Shown here piece after piece: positions 52,537-62,009 of a DNA stretch of 64,000 nucleotides. The stretch spans positions 23,121,755 to 23,185,754 of the forward strand of contig CM022670.1 of NCBI GenBank assembly GCA_012295275.1, read 5' to 3'. This stretch comes from Chrysomallon squamiferum. Its lineage: Eukaryota > Mollusca > Gastropoda > Neomphalida > Peltospiridae. The position numbers and the translations under genes are program-made. Position 1 is the first letter of the stretch. Every line of letters begins with the position of its first letter. Under the pieces are notes generated by a model. That model had not been told where the DNA came from, did no database searches, and saw only the letters and a program-made list of their open reading frames with translations.

Positions 52537-54776
52537 AAAAAATAATAATAATAATAATAAAATAAAATAAATTAATATATGAAAAATGAAACCGTAACAG
52601 TAATTTAAAAAATGGAATAATCAGACACTAAAGGCACCCAACATATATTTTCACTGTCAGTGGATGAGCTCTGCATATTGTTATCATAATTCTAAATTAA
52701 TTTTCTATTCAGACATAACATGATACCAAGAAATTTTTTACTTTTTATTATTTCTTTCAAATTAGTGTCTTTTGAAGCATTGTTTCTGCAAATAAGTCTA
52801 AAATTATAATGAACTGCATTTTTTTGTTGTCATGATGTCAGATGTTAAAATTGTTCAAAGCTATTTGTAAAAGCTACAATAATTTCAATGCTTTCAGTTT
52901 GTATTAATGTATTTGTTAAAACAGAATAATACACAAATATTTTATAAATGTATTTACACATTCAACAATAAAATTATTATATACAATATTGTTGATGAAA
53001 GAAAATAAACATTTTCAAATCCAGTGCTTGGATTAAATCTATTAATTTTATTTCTATGCAGTTTTTCATTTCAGTGTATTGTTAAGAGTCCATTTAAAAG
53101 GAATATCTGAGGCAATAAGTCTGCTTACATATTAAGTCATCCATCCTTCATGTATTACAGAATTTATCTCTCTTTCACTGTGACAGTATCACAAGTTGAG
53201 AACATCAGTGAAAATATAGCAAAATGTCATTATAATGCCAATATTGGTGCTGAACAGACATTTAGGTTTATAGTTTTTTTTAGCAAGTTTCAGGACTGAC
53301 CCAAAAATACCCCAGAGTCTGACCAGTTAAAGACTCCTTTATAAGCTTCAACTGGTAAAAGAATTTTAAAAAGAAAAAAAATATTGCTTATCATTGAACC
53401 ATTTATATCACCTTTATTCTTGTGATTTTACTTTTTCTTAAAGAACTGTATTTCAGGTAACTAACATCGGGGAATCAATATCACACTGCATGTTGTTTTG
53501 AAAAAAACTAAATATAAAAAAGATGTAAGGTGAGGTTATGTGCTATTTAAGAGAGTTAAGTAACATCTTTATTTATAAAATACTATCAATTTTTGATGGG
53601 GAAGTCTTAATGTTAAAAATAATAAAACTGTTAGAGGGAATAAAAAAACTGAATTATATAACAGTTGTTGGACAACATTTCAGTGAGATGAAGATGGCAT
53701 GTGTCTTGTGTTGTTAAACATTCAATAAAAGGGTATTTGGCAATGATCTGAAAGATGAATGATCAAAAGGCATGAGATGTGCTTTTCTGTTTGAAGGTCC
53801 CTTTCTTTCTTAACTGAAAAAATATTCATTATTAAACTTCATTCTGATGGCACTTATGTCTTCACATTAACACTGGCACCATTTGTTTTTTGTACAGAAG
53901 GTTCAAATATATTTTATGGAAAAGTGTAACTGTGATACTCTGCATAGATAAGGAACACTGTAGGGTGACAATTAAAGACTGTTTTGGGACTATGCTTGCT
54001 GTTGATATCATGCTTTTGGAATTGTATTGTGAAATTTTCAGACTTGAAAATGATTCTTTTGAAGAGAATTTGGTCTGCATTCTCATGTATGAACGTGGGT
54101 ACCAGCCAAACCATCAAGGACTTGACAAAGGGCTATGGTTTTCTGTACCTTCCTGTTACGCCTTCTGAACAGGAATACCTGCGTAAAATAAAACATAAAA
54201 ACCTCCCTCCCCATCTGAATAAATTTGAAATGTATTAACAATAAATACATTTTTGTTTTTTAAATGTAGCCTTATCATTGTTCCTTTTTAATATTTGCAG
54301 TCCTAAACACAATATATATATAATGCCATATAATCGCAAATCAAAACGTGTTGATTACATCTTAAAATTAAAAATACACACAGAATTTCAATTTACGTCA
54401 GGGTAACGAGTTCTATTACACTTATCAATAAGCTTAATAAAAATAAATTCTGCAACATTAATAGGTAAATTCTATGATAATAATCACTGATCAAAGGTTA
54501 TAAATATAATTTAATAGTATTATTATTAAACATAAATCTTAATGATTAATCATATTAAAGAACCGTTTCAATTTCATAGGACAAGAACAGCTGTGACAAA
54601 CTTATGCATAAAATAAACAAGCTCGCTGCTTATAAACCAATATGCATCAAGGCAAAAACTTTATCTAAATTTACTATGAATGATGGACAACAAATTTAAA
54701 TGTAATATTTAGAAACATTTGTAAAATACTACAAAATAGGCACAGATGAAAGCGGAAGTACCTCCATGGAAGCCAT
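41402..54776 (-). CDS. UBE2W: Ubiquitin-conjugating enzyme E2 W, six exons, complete
   Basis: An E2 enzyme that, in the known family, transfers ubiquitin to the alpha-amino group of disordered protein N-termini and works with E3s such as CHIP. Minus-strand exons 54762-54776, 51981-52072, 50567-50669, 50150-50305, 46122-46197 and a 14-nt terminal exon join in frame to 456 nt, i.e. 151 aa, the length of human UBE2W. The catalytic segment is HVYSNGHICLSILTDDWSPA; the active Cys is in GHICLSI, with the family's HPH replacing the usual HPN. The start MASME is followed by KRLQKELQAL, as in human MASMQ-KRLQKEL. The C-terminus WWYHD-DT- ends in Val rather than human Cys. Intron phases are 0, 2, 0, 0, 1. 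The terminal exon exists in three copies. The gene is divergent with BPNT2. Confidence 0.95.
41475..41494 (-). CDS. UBE2W: UBE2W terminal exon, copy B (variant, DDIVLQ stop)
   Basis: A diverged third copy. The acceptor TTACATTTTAG is followed by AT GAT ATT GTA TTG CAG TAA, giving DDIVLQ-stop in the same phase. The flank (ATTCTTTACTG) matches copy A. It could be a decayed exon or a usable alternative end. Confidence 0.3.
41510..41610. repeat. (AAT)n followed by (AAG)n microsatellite
   Basis: About 14 AAT units then about 18 AAG units and GATGATGA. It lies between copies B and C of the UBE2W terminal exon. Confidence 0.96.
41637..41650 (-). CDS. UBE2W: UBE2W terminal exon, copy C (DDTV stop)
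   Basis: The acceptor TTATTTTACATTTCAG, the best of the three, is followed by the same AT GAC ACA GTA TGA as copy A. It is the first copy encountered after exon 5, so I favour it as the default end. A TA-flanked MITE (41693-42016) sits 42 nt upstream in the transcript direction. Confidence 0.65.
41693..42016. mobile_element. 324-bp MITE with TIRs and TA target duplication (Tc1/mariner or pogo type)
   Basis: The left end CAGGTACTGGATCAATTATC pairs with the reverse complement of the right end (CAGGTACTGGACCAATTATC): 19 of the first 20 bases match. TA dinucleotides flank both ends (41691-41692 and 42017-42018). No transposase is encoded. TA duplication and CAG ends fit the Tc1/mariner/pogo group (family knowledge); the exact family is not known. 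Confidence 0.75.
42036..42064. repeat. (AAG)n microsatellite
   Basis: About nine AAG units directly beside the MITE end and an ACT/AGT array. Confidence 0.93.
42600..44700. other. Low-repeat, complex island within the UBE2W last intron
   Basis: About 2 kb with almost no simple repeats and more balanced composition than its surroundings, yet no open frame with coding character on either strand. It contains several TAATTA/CAATTA-type sites and TTAGCAAC (X-box half-like). It may be a conserved non-coding or enhancer region; this is inferred from texture only. Confidence 0.3.
44763..44785. repeat. Poly-A tract
   Basis: About 22 A in the UBE2W last intron. Confidence 0.9.
45625..46030. repeat. 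Degenerate minisatellite, ~35-47 bp unit, about 10 copies
   Basis: Repeated TTATTTCACTCAGTTATAAA-type units followed by AATAATT (starts near 45627, 45673, 45719, 45754, 45825, 45857, 45889, 45927, 45972, 46004). Strongly diverged. It ends about 90 nt from UBE2W exon 5, downstream of that exon in transcript direction. Confidence 0.65.
46122..46197 (-). CDS. UBE2W: UBE2W exon 5
   Basis: The acceptor TTGTCTCTTTCAG precedes KRPPDNAIYVKTC and then SKNPKKTRWWYH + g. The donor CATG|GTGAGT is near-consensus. Human has RRPPDNSFYVRTC and NKNPKKTKWWYH. Reading on past the donor gives a long low-complexity tail, so splicing to a DDTV exon is the better model. Confidence 0.95.
46918..47525. repeat. ~100-bp minisatellite, six copies
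   Basis: Units contain AGTCCACTTGTTTCACTGAT, then TGTTTCAGTGTAGAATAAATG, then AACAGATATGTGTAGATATG, then AACAGACTGCATGATA and AATAGTATATAAATTT. The GAATAAATGAAC marker recurs near 46953, 47059, 47171, 47270, 47351 and (as GATTAAAAGAAC) 47451, so spacing is 81-112 bp. Seen directly. Confidence 0.9.
48185..49028. mobile_element. ~844-bp non-autonomous element with long inverted arms
   Basis: Left TTAAACCCGACCATCTCAGA followed by TTTTTAT matches the reverse complement of the right end (TTAAACCCGACCGTCTCAGA then TTTTTAT). A second inner pair, AATCTTCATAAAATTGGTAC then TGTTGAAAA near 48411, matches the reverse complement at ~48910-48938. The arms are unequal: the left has ~130 extra bases. Outer ends GGTTCATTCCGTGTCAA and GGGTCATTTTGTCAA also pair. 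No transposase frame and no clear target duplication; family not recognised. Confidence 0.65.
50116..50137. repeat. (TA)n microsatellite
   Basis: About 10 TA units, 13 nt from the UBE2W exon 4 donor, inside the intron. Confidence 0.92.
50150..50305 (-). CDS. UBE2W: UBE2W exon 4: catalytic-cysteine exon
   Basis: 52 codons in phase 0 from VVFLGPNIPV to SMLSSCKDK, with acceptor TTTGCAG and donor AAG|GTAAAA. It includes HPHVYSNGHICLSI with the catalytic Cys and the DDWSPALSV segment. Compared with human, the differences are conservative (e.g. T-E to T-D in ILTDDWSP). Confidence 0.97.
50567..50669 (-). CDS. UBE2W: UBE2W exon 3
   Basis: The acceptor TTATTCTAG begins with the third base of a Glu codon, then WIIDLEGAPGTLYEGEQF and QLQFKFGSRYPFDSPQ. 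The donor CAA|GTGAGT. This is the E2 core beta-sheet; it matches human WIVDMEGAPGTLYEGEKF closely. Confidence 0.97.
51981..52072 (-). CDS. UBE2W: UBE2W exon 2
   Basis: The acceptor TATTGCAG precedes KRLQKELQALLKDPPVGVKV then DSDRLSSNFS + ga; the donor GA|GTAAGT. The exon codes the N-terminal helix of the E2 fold. An ATA/TA microsatellite (52078-52126) begins a few bases beyond the acceptor side. Confidence 0.96.
52078..52126. repeat. (AAT)n and (TA)n microsatellite
   Basis: About 8 AAT units then about 10 TA units, adjoining the UBE2W exon 2 acceptor. Confidence 0.95.
52490..52562. repeat. (CA)n plus (AAT)n compound microsatellite
   Basis: About 20 CA units, a short A run, then AAT units. 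Confidence 0.96.
53862..54240 (+). pseudogene. Unidentified coding-like patch, possibly a frameshifted relic
   Basis: Two plus-strand frames of 92 and 84 codons overlap. The second ends KGYGFLYLPVTPSEQEYLRK then IKHKNLPPHLNKFEMY-stop, followed by AATAAA at ~54241. Amino-acid composition is more protein-like than the surrounding low-complexity frames, and joining the two would need a frameshift near 54100. I recognise no family. It lies in UBE2W intron 1 on the opposite strand. It could be a decayed retrocopy or transposon fragment, or chance. Confidence 0.2.
54762..54776 (-). CDS. UBE2W: UBE2W exon 1 (start)
   Basis: ATG GCT TCC ATG GAG, then donor GTACTT. The five codons MASME align with human MASMQ and precede KRLQKEL in the same phase. 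Reading through the donor meets a stop within 11 codons. Very short, so confidence rests on the MASM match, the phase, and the position opposite the BPNT2 start. Confidence 0.88.
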
Positions 54777-54964
54777 ATTTGTTTAGAAGTAGTTTCGTAT
54801 CTTCTAAGATAATAACTTTTTAAAAGAAGATTTCAATAAAAATAGACGAAATTATATATTTATTATTATTATATATGTATATACATTATATTAAAATGTA
54901 TTAGCTATTATTAATAAATATTATCATACGAAACGATAATTATTGACTTCACAAATTTTGCAAG
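54777..54964. promoter_or_regulatory. Divergent (bidirectional) promoter between UBE2W and BPNT2
   Basis: Only 188 bp separate the two divergent ATG codons, so promoters and both 5' UTRs must share or overlap this space, unless an upstream untranslated exon exists. A perfect 9-bp inverted pair, GTTTCGTAT (54792-54800) and ATACGAAAC (54926-54934), lies 16 and 30 bases from the two start codons. The region is AT-rich with no CpG island and no obvious single TATA box. Confidence 0.7.
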
Positions 54965-55288
54965 ATGGCACCAGTGAATGTCCGCTTGAATCCTTTTGGG
55001 ATGGTGATATTTGTTTTAGCTACATTATGCATATTGTTTTATTTGTTTGGTCTTCCATGGTTTTTTCCAGGAGAGCCTCGGGTCAGTATGAGAGAACTGT
55101 TGTCAGTCAGCATCGTGTTAGCACAGCGAGGTGGCATTATTGTACGCGAAATTGCGAAGAACCATACACTCAATGCAAAACAAAAAGGACTGACTGACGA
55201 AGGAAAGAAAGAATTATTGACAACAGGAGATATGGAATCACACAAAGCTATATATTATGGATTCGCAAAGGCGTACCCAGGAATGCAG
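54965..55288 (+). CDS. BPNT2: BPNT2 exon 1: membrane anchor and N-terminal lobe
   Basis: Starts at ATG in AAG ATG GCA; the first in-frame Met gives [14 protein letters not shown] and a hydrophobic stretch to LFYLFGL. 108 codons, phase 0; donor CAG|GTAATA. Includes [10 protein letters not shown] and [20 protein letters not shown], typical of the family's N-terminal region. Confidence 0.95.
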
Positions 55289-55397
55289 GTAATAAATTAT
55301 CCAATAAATTAAATAGGAAGTTATAGAATTAATTATTCTATATTATATATAAAATCAAACCCAAAGTGAAAGTTATGAAACTATTAAAGCTAAACAG

Positions 55398-55432
<35 letters not shown>

Positions 55433-56153
55433 AGAGAGAGTAAAGTTGGATGGCAAGATATGAAAAGAAGGATTTAGAATATTATCAAAAGAGGGTAGCA
55501 AGAACACTGCAAAATTAATAATTTACATTTTAGGTAATTTCTGAAGAACATGACACTGAACCTATAAGTTTGTCAGCTATTCCTGATGTTAACAAGAAAC
55601 TTGAAGAAGTTCAGAATATTATAAAAAGTGATCAGTCTATTCCAATGAAGTCCATTTCAGTCTGGGTGGACCCACTTGATGCCACTCAGGAATATACAGG
55701 TAATAAGTGAAAGGGAAAAACACTGTTCTTTATGTGTTCAGTTGGAGGATTTAATGATACAAAGTACTTAAATAATTTTTTAAATGGGGAAAAGAAAAAT
55801 AATAATAAAAAATAAAGAAAAATAAATAAATAAAACAAAAAGTAAAATAAAAAGTAAATAAAATAAATACACAATCAGAATAAAATGGTACAAAATGTAT
55901 ACTTTAAGTCTTTATATATTTTTACAACAGTAAGCTGTTTTGAAAAGCTTATCCAGTTAAAAATATAGCTTATGTCATAATCTAGAAAATTATTTCTAAA
56001 ATGTTTATTATTCAGAATTATTGTGAATAATGAAAACAGTTTATTATAACCTTATTTATATTTAATTATCCTTTGTTTTGACAACCCTGTTGTAAATTTT
56101 TAATTCAACTAATAATTTTTATTTTAGAGTTATAAATATGTTTACACCTTCTT

Positions 56154-56188
<35 letters not shown>

Positions 56189-57592
56189 TTTTATTTTCAG
56201 AGGGATTATATCAATATGTAACAACAATGGTGTGCATTGTGGTTAATGGAGAACCAACAATTGGAGTTATTCACAAACCTTTTTCAAATGGAGAAACAGG
56301 TATTTGTATTTTTCTCTTTATAGTTAGTTACATGATATTTCCATCATATGCTTTACAAATATTGTTGTACATTACTTTTAAATGTGGAGCAAGCAGAGCT
56401 GAACAAAAATCTCGTCTCTTTTTGTTTCAATATTTTGAGTAATTCATTTTAGACAAATTGCCTGGGGTGTTGTCTTATCAATCAATAAAAGAGAGGCAGC
56501 AGCTGGTGTCCTCAGATATCATCATTTTATACAAAGGATACACTCTATGAGAAATAACAACTGTTAATTATAAAATCAATTAACACTTAATATAATACTT
56601 ATTCATATATATGTACACACACACAAACAAATGTATACATGAACATGCATACATAGAAACAGAGAGACATGAATACAGACATACATATACACACTTTGAT
56701 GACTGAAATTTTTTGATGTTTTTGGATTTATATATCCTAAATATAATCTTATTTTCTTTACATTGTATTTCCAGTTTGGGCTTGGGTAGGCTATGGACAT
56801 TCCGCAAACATTAATAAAGCATCTGAGAAACCAGAAGGGAGTGCACCAAAGATAATAGTATCACGATCTCATCAAGGAATGGTGAAAACAGTGGTTGAGA
56901 AAGCACTTGGAAAAAATGTTGAAGTTGTACCTGCAGGGGGAGCAGGTGTGTTCACAATGTTTGTTATTAATTAATTAGAAATTTTTGAAATGTATAATAT
57001 TAAACATTTTGAGATAGTTTTTCAGACATTAATTTATCACAATATTTGTTTTCAGATGTATTTTACATGCTTATAACAGTACAAAACAGAAAAAAGAATT
57101 GAATAAAAAGACTAAACCAAATTTGCTGTTCAAAATTACTATTTACTTTTTTTAATTTTCAAATTATTTTGTAACAGTTATTTATCAGTTCGCATAACCA
57201 GCTGATTTTATTTTCTTAAACATTTATGTAAGAAAACTGCACATTATTTCAAACATTTACTACTTCCTGCTTACTGTAGAATGTTTGTGAGATAATTATA
57301 TATCCATTACTTCTTCATTTCAGGGTACAAAACACTAGAAGTACTTAGAGGGAAAGCAGACGCATACATTCATGTAACATTAATAAAGAAATGGGACATA
57401 TGCTCAGGGAATGCTATTCTCAGTGCTCTTGATGGCAAAATGACAACTTTGGAAGGAAATTATCTTAATTATTCTCCAAGACTTGATGTCAAAAATGATA
57501 AAGGCCTTTTGGCAACAATGTATGACCATCATATGTTCTTAGAACATTTAGAACCAGCCACTGAAGACTTAAGAAACAAGAAGAAAAGCTGA
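54965..57592 (+). CDS. BPNT2: Golgi-resident 3'-phosphoadenosine 5'-phosphate phosphatase, five exons, complete
   Basis: In the known family (BPNT2, formerly IMPAD1/gPAPP), the enzyme hydrolyses PAP, the by-product of sulfotransferases, to AMP and phosphate in the Golgi lumen, supporting glycosaminoglycan sulfation. Exons 54965-55288, 55534-55699, 56201-56299, 56775-56945 and 57324-57592 join in frame (phases 0,1,1,1) to 342 aa (human 359). One N-terminal membrane anchor spans ~13-30. Metal and catalytic motifs of the inositol-monophosphatase fold are present: SEEHD 111-115, DPLDAT 154-159, and [10 protein letters not shown] 277-286. The C-terminus is basic (NKKKS). All key acidic residues are intact. 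Divergent neighbour UBE2W is unrelated in function. Confidence 0.96.
55398..55433. repeat. (AAAT)n microsatellite
   Basis: Nine AAAT units in BPNT2 intron 1. Confidence 0.95.
55534..55699 (+). CDS. BPNT2: BPNT2 exon 2: metal-binding motif
   Basis: Acceptor TTACATTTTAG; reads [20 protein letters not shown] and ends with [13 protein letters not shown] + g. It carries the first two metal-ligand clusters (EE and DPLDAT). Donor ACAG|GTAATA. Confidence 0.96.
56152..56194. repeat. (TTTA)n microsatellite forming the acceptor tract of BPNT2 exon 3
   Basis: About 10 TTTA units directly abut TTTTCAG at 56194-56200, so the polypyrimidine tract of this splice site is largely microsatellite. Confidence 0.95.
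56201..56299 (+). CDS. BPNT2: BPNT2 exon 3
   Basis: Acceptor TTATTTTCAG, phase 1. Completes Glu then [20 protein letters not shown] and [12 protein letters not shown]. 99 nt. Donor ACAG|GTATTT. The reading frame would continue into the intron to 56442, but the downstream exon joins in phase and the motif order requires splicing. Confidence 0.95.
56775..56945 (+). CDS. BPNT2: BPNT2 exon 4
   Basis: Acceptor GTATTTCCAG, phase 1, [20 protein letters not shown] through [20 protein letters not shown] to VPAGGA + g. Donor GCAG|GTGTGT. IIVSRSH and the PAGGAG turn are typical of the family. Confidence 0.95.
57324..57592 (+). CDS. BPNT2: BPNT2 exon 5: C-terminal catalytic motif and stop
   Basis: Acceptor TTCATTTCAG, phase 1. 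[20 protein letters not shown] then [20 protein letters not shown], which is the conserved WDxCxGNAIL metal-binding and substrate motif. The stop is TGA at 57590-57592 after RNKKKS. Confidence 0.97.
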
Positions 57593-58055
57593 ATTGTCTC
57601 AGTAATGTAATGTCATGTCTTCTTTTATCATTCATACATAGTCATCTTGCAACTCTTAACATTTTTAAACATACAGCAACTTTCAGATGAATTATGCAGT
57701 GTCATTATGAGGTTAATTTTTATTTATTTATTTATTTTAATTTTAAATTTTTTTTCAGTATACAAAATAGAATCGAGGCAAAGACAAAATGTCAAGCTTA
57801 CTTAAAAACTTGCTATATTGAAGTCATACTTTATTACTGCAAACAGAAACTAAGCAAGTATACAAAATTTATACAAACTGTTATGATTTCATATTATCTT
57901 GTACAGACAAATTAAAAAGCCAGGATCACTTACTATTTTGATGTGCAGTATTTAATTTTTCATTTTTTAATTTATTTTTTTGAATTACTATTTTTTTAAT
58001 CAAAATAAAAAATACCTTTGTTTCATTTTTATTTCTATAAAATTGTTTATCCAGC

Positions 58056-58081
58056 AAAAAAAAAAAAAAAAAAAAAAAAAA
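58056..58081. repeat. Poly-A tract
   Basis: A run of 26 A about 460 bp after the BPNT2 stop. Confidence 0.93.
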
Positions 58082-58739
58082 TAAATAGGTTTCAGTATCA
58101 TTGTGTAAATCTATATTTGATTTAACTTTCTAATAACTTAATTCTTTAAAATTTTATCTACTTAAACTAAGAAGAAATCTGTTGATTAGAAGGATTTACA
58201 TTCTTAGATATCAACAGATGTATTTACATTTATGTATTCATTATTTTTTTCCTTCAATCTTTCATATCTATATAATTTAACAAAAATAAAATGAATATAA
58301 AGAAACACACACACATGCATACGTTTTACCTTTTGTTAAATAGACTGATTTAGTTTATTTCATATCAAGAAACTACCACATAAACTGTTTTAGAAAATCT
58401 TTACAGTCAAATGATTGTTGTTGTCTAATTAAAAACATGATGTAGTAAGTATGTACTTGTAAAATAACTTGTTAAATTTATTTTTATTTTCTCTTTTTAA
58501 ATATGGTAATGGATGTTTATTCATGGAGTTTCTGATGTTGTGATGAGGGCTAATGGCTAAAGGTTATCTTTATTGCTTTGTTTTAAAATATAATTATTTT
58601 TGCTCCTGTGTATGTGATAACATGAATATCTTGCGAAATCCTTACAAAAACTGAAGAAAGTTTATTTTAGAGTGACTAAGTCTGGAGTTTTGATTTGAAC
58701 TTTTTAGTTTTGTACTCATCAACTGTTTGCCTTTATAAT

Positions 58740-58973
58740 CAGGGGCAGATCTGTTATTTAACTAATAAAGCTTAAGCTTCAGGGTCCCTAATCCAGGTGG
58801 TCAAGAAGTGAAATTAGTCCATATTGTTCAAAATTTTAATCCATATTTAGAATTTATCTGTCTTGAAAGAAGCCCACTGAAAAATACAGTGTTTGCCCAA
58901 ACTTTGTTGTTGCTTGTGAAGGGCCCCAAAACAGTTTAAGATTCAGGGCCCCACAAATGTAGGTCTGCAACTG
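58740..58973. mobile_element. 234-bp hAT-like MITE with imperfect 8-bp TSD
   Basis: The left end CAGGGGCAGATCTG pairs with the reverse complement of the right end (CAGTTGCAGACCTAC); both begin CAG and share GCAGA. CAGGGGC(A/G)GATCT is a typical hAT terminus (family knowledge). The 8-bp flanks are TTTATAAT (58732-58739) and TTTATCAC (58974-58981), 6 of 8 matching, consistent with an aged hAT target duplication. No transposase; internal CAGGGCCCC and GAAGGGCCCC segments. Confidence 0.6.
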
Positions 58974-60880
58974 TTTATCACAATCATGTGATTTTGCTTC
59001 TAATATTTAAACAATTTAGTTATAAAAAAATCAATTAACAAAATATTAAACTGTTTGGTAGTTTTACTAAACGGTTCAATATTTTGTTAACAGATATTTT
59101 TACAAAATATTTGTATATATGTATTAAAAAACGAAATAACACTGTCATTATATGTTGTATCTCAGAATGAGTGAATCAAAGAAAACAATATAAAACAGTC
59201 AGTACTTAATATTTGTAAAAACTTGGAAAATGTTATCAAGCAAACTTTTGTATCATACATTTCAAACACTTTAACATTTATTCCTAATAACTCATTACTG
59301 AACTAATTTGTTTTTAATCATTTCACTTGAATAATTTTAAAGAATATACCAGTTTCAAACTAATAGAATAGAATGAAGATAATAGCAGTTGTTATGACTT
59401 CACTGAAGATGTCTTTTGGTGAGTGGGTTAATTGTGCTGTTTAAAACTTTATTTTGTTATATTTGTAGGTCCAGGTTTTATATGTAAATCATGTATTTTT
59501 CAAAAATATGTTTATTAGCTTTTCTTTTCTTTTCTTCTTGTTTTTTTTTTCTTAATTACATGCAATTAATTTATTATTATTACTATTTGTTTACAAGCTC
59601 AGAATTGTAATAGTTATGAGGAAGAATCTTTTTTTTTTTTTTTTTGATGCTTGGATTTGGTATGCAAGAAAGTGTCTTCCAAATGTTTGTTTTTTCTTGT
59701 ATGAACAAATGTGTTGATGTGAATATTGTTTTGATTTCATTTGTTTCATACTCTTATTATCATTTTTAACAAAAGGCCAGTTGTTTCTAGTCTCATTTTA
59801 TTATGCATAATTATCTACAGCAATTTATCTGTAGAAGGTGGAAGGAGAATAAAATTCAAATCATGAAGTTTAATATTCCATTTGATTTTACCTTAATGGA
59901 GACATTAAGATTTATAATTTGTGATCATGTTTAAAATTCTTTTATTCATGATTCCTTTTGTTCACAGACCAAGTTGAAGGTAAAAACTTTGAAAACAGTA
60001 TCACTAATTATTAAAACTGAATTGAGCACTTTAAACCAGCTTGAAGAGGTATTTTTGGCAGCAGTGTAGTAATAATTTAAAAATATTCTCTTGGTCAACC
60101 ATGTTCTATTGTTTCAAAATATTTTGAGTTACATGCAACCTGTTTGTGATAGAGCATAAAAACAAATTATTATTTTTAATTAAAACTCTTTTATTTGTAC
60201 TGACACATGTACACTTTAAATTAATGATCAAATTTCTTTATTCTTCTAAGTTACTATTTTCTTTTGAAATGACTATCAATCCTTATTACAAAATATGACA
60301 AAGTGATATGGTGCTATTACAAAACATGTTAGCACTGCCATTTTACCACTTCACAGCTGACATTACTGTTTACACAGCAGATTGGTCTGCTAAAGAAAAG
60401 CTTCTGTTATTATATTTAATTGTTTAATAAAACTGGATGGCAAAAAATAAATAAACCATAACTCAGAACTAAGCAGTATTTATTTGGACTTTTTTCATAT
60501 CACCAAAGATCCACTTTCAAACCTATTGTGTTATCTGAATAATCATAAACTGTGAACAAATACCAATATAACTCTGTAATCTTATATATATATGTGTGTT
60601 GTATATTATGTGATATTTATCTTCACATGTGGTGAATAAAACATTACTTGATAAAGTATTTATTTTAACTGGTTGTCATTTGATATATAATTTAATTATT
60701 ATGTGTCACAAAAATGAATTACTCAATGTAGACAATCATAATTATTTATTTATGCAAATATTTCTTAATTACTTGATAAATATTCAGTTACAAAAAGATT
60801 CTTTTTGTTTTATTTACATATTTTATCAGATAGGATTGAATCTTTTAACTGGACCCATTTGTTTCATTTTACATGACAGG

Positions 60881-60968
60881 AACACCCAACAAATATAGGA
60901 ATGTACATATAAAAACTGTTCATTATTTGGTCTGTTATGAACTCCCAAACATTTTCATTAGCAGTTTT
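60881..60968. repeat. Dispersed direct repeat, copy 1
   Basis: Starts ACACCCAACAAATATAGGA, then ATGTACATATAAAAACTG and TTCATTATTTGGTCTGTTAT; matches 62010-62120. Confidence 0.75.
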
Positions 60969-62009
60969 TTTTCTTCTTGCAAATTAGTACTCTACTTCTA
61001 AACTTAGAAGGCTATATAAAGTCAGCACCTTTAAAACAAAGAGGGAAAATGAAGTTATAGCTGATAGTGTATGTGATTAGATGTACCAGACTTGTTGCAA
61101 ATTTTCAAATCCGATTTGAGTTATTGGTATCTGTGGCACAAAAACATTGATTTTGGAACATTATGTTGCAAATTAACTATCTGTGATAAAATCAGCTAGC
61201 CTATATTTTGTGCTTTGTGATTAATTATGCATGTAACCAAGTTCACAAGCATTTAAAATCTCTAGAAAAAACAAAACTATACAGATTTATACTGTAACTT
61301 TATTACAATAAGCAAATGACAAAAAAAAGTGATGTTCCAATTGTTTTCAAATATATAACCAATGTTTATACAAACGTAATGCCATATTTTTACTTGTTAA
61401 CAAAGAAATTAATAAAAAAAGGAAATTTCTGAAACAACAGAATGCTGAATATAGTTAAAATAACATCTATATTAACAAAAACAGTTATTAATGAAGTAAG
61501 GAGAAAAATAAACAATAAAGTGATACAATATACAAAAGAAAGATGCTATAAACAAAACCTAATAGTACAAAATATCTTAAATATTATTTTGAGTTCTCTT
61601 GGGTAAAGAAGTATCTAATAAAGCAACTAAATCCAAAAAAAACAAAAAAAACAAACATTATGCGTGGTACATTAAAAATTAGTTTTAGGTTATTTTTACA
61701 AAGATGTTATTCCAGTTTTGGTTAAGAAAATACTGTTTATATTCATCTTAAACATCTGTAATCAGTGATATATGGGTTACTTTGTTTTTTGTTATCTATA
61801 AAGGAATACATCTACTTTTTAAGGCAAATTGGTATAACATCTAATATAGGATGCAATATATATATACAAATGCTATAAAAGAGAAATGCCCTATCTACAG
61901 AAGGAATGCATGGCTGTTTTTTTTTTTACTCAGTCTTTGTAAATATAGCCAAAATATACTGATACAAACCCTGAATGTGTTATGACCATCCAAATACATA
62001 ACAGTGACT

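Larger units (their letters stand above)
52073..54761 (-). other. UBE2W intron 1 (2.7 kb)
   Basis: Contains AAT/TA arrays (52078-52126), a (CA)n/(AAT)n compound repeat (52490-52562), and a ~350-bp patch with overlapping open frames on both strands (53862-54238) that I could not identify. Confidence 0.85.
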
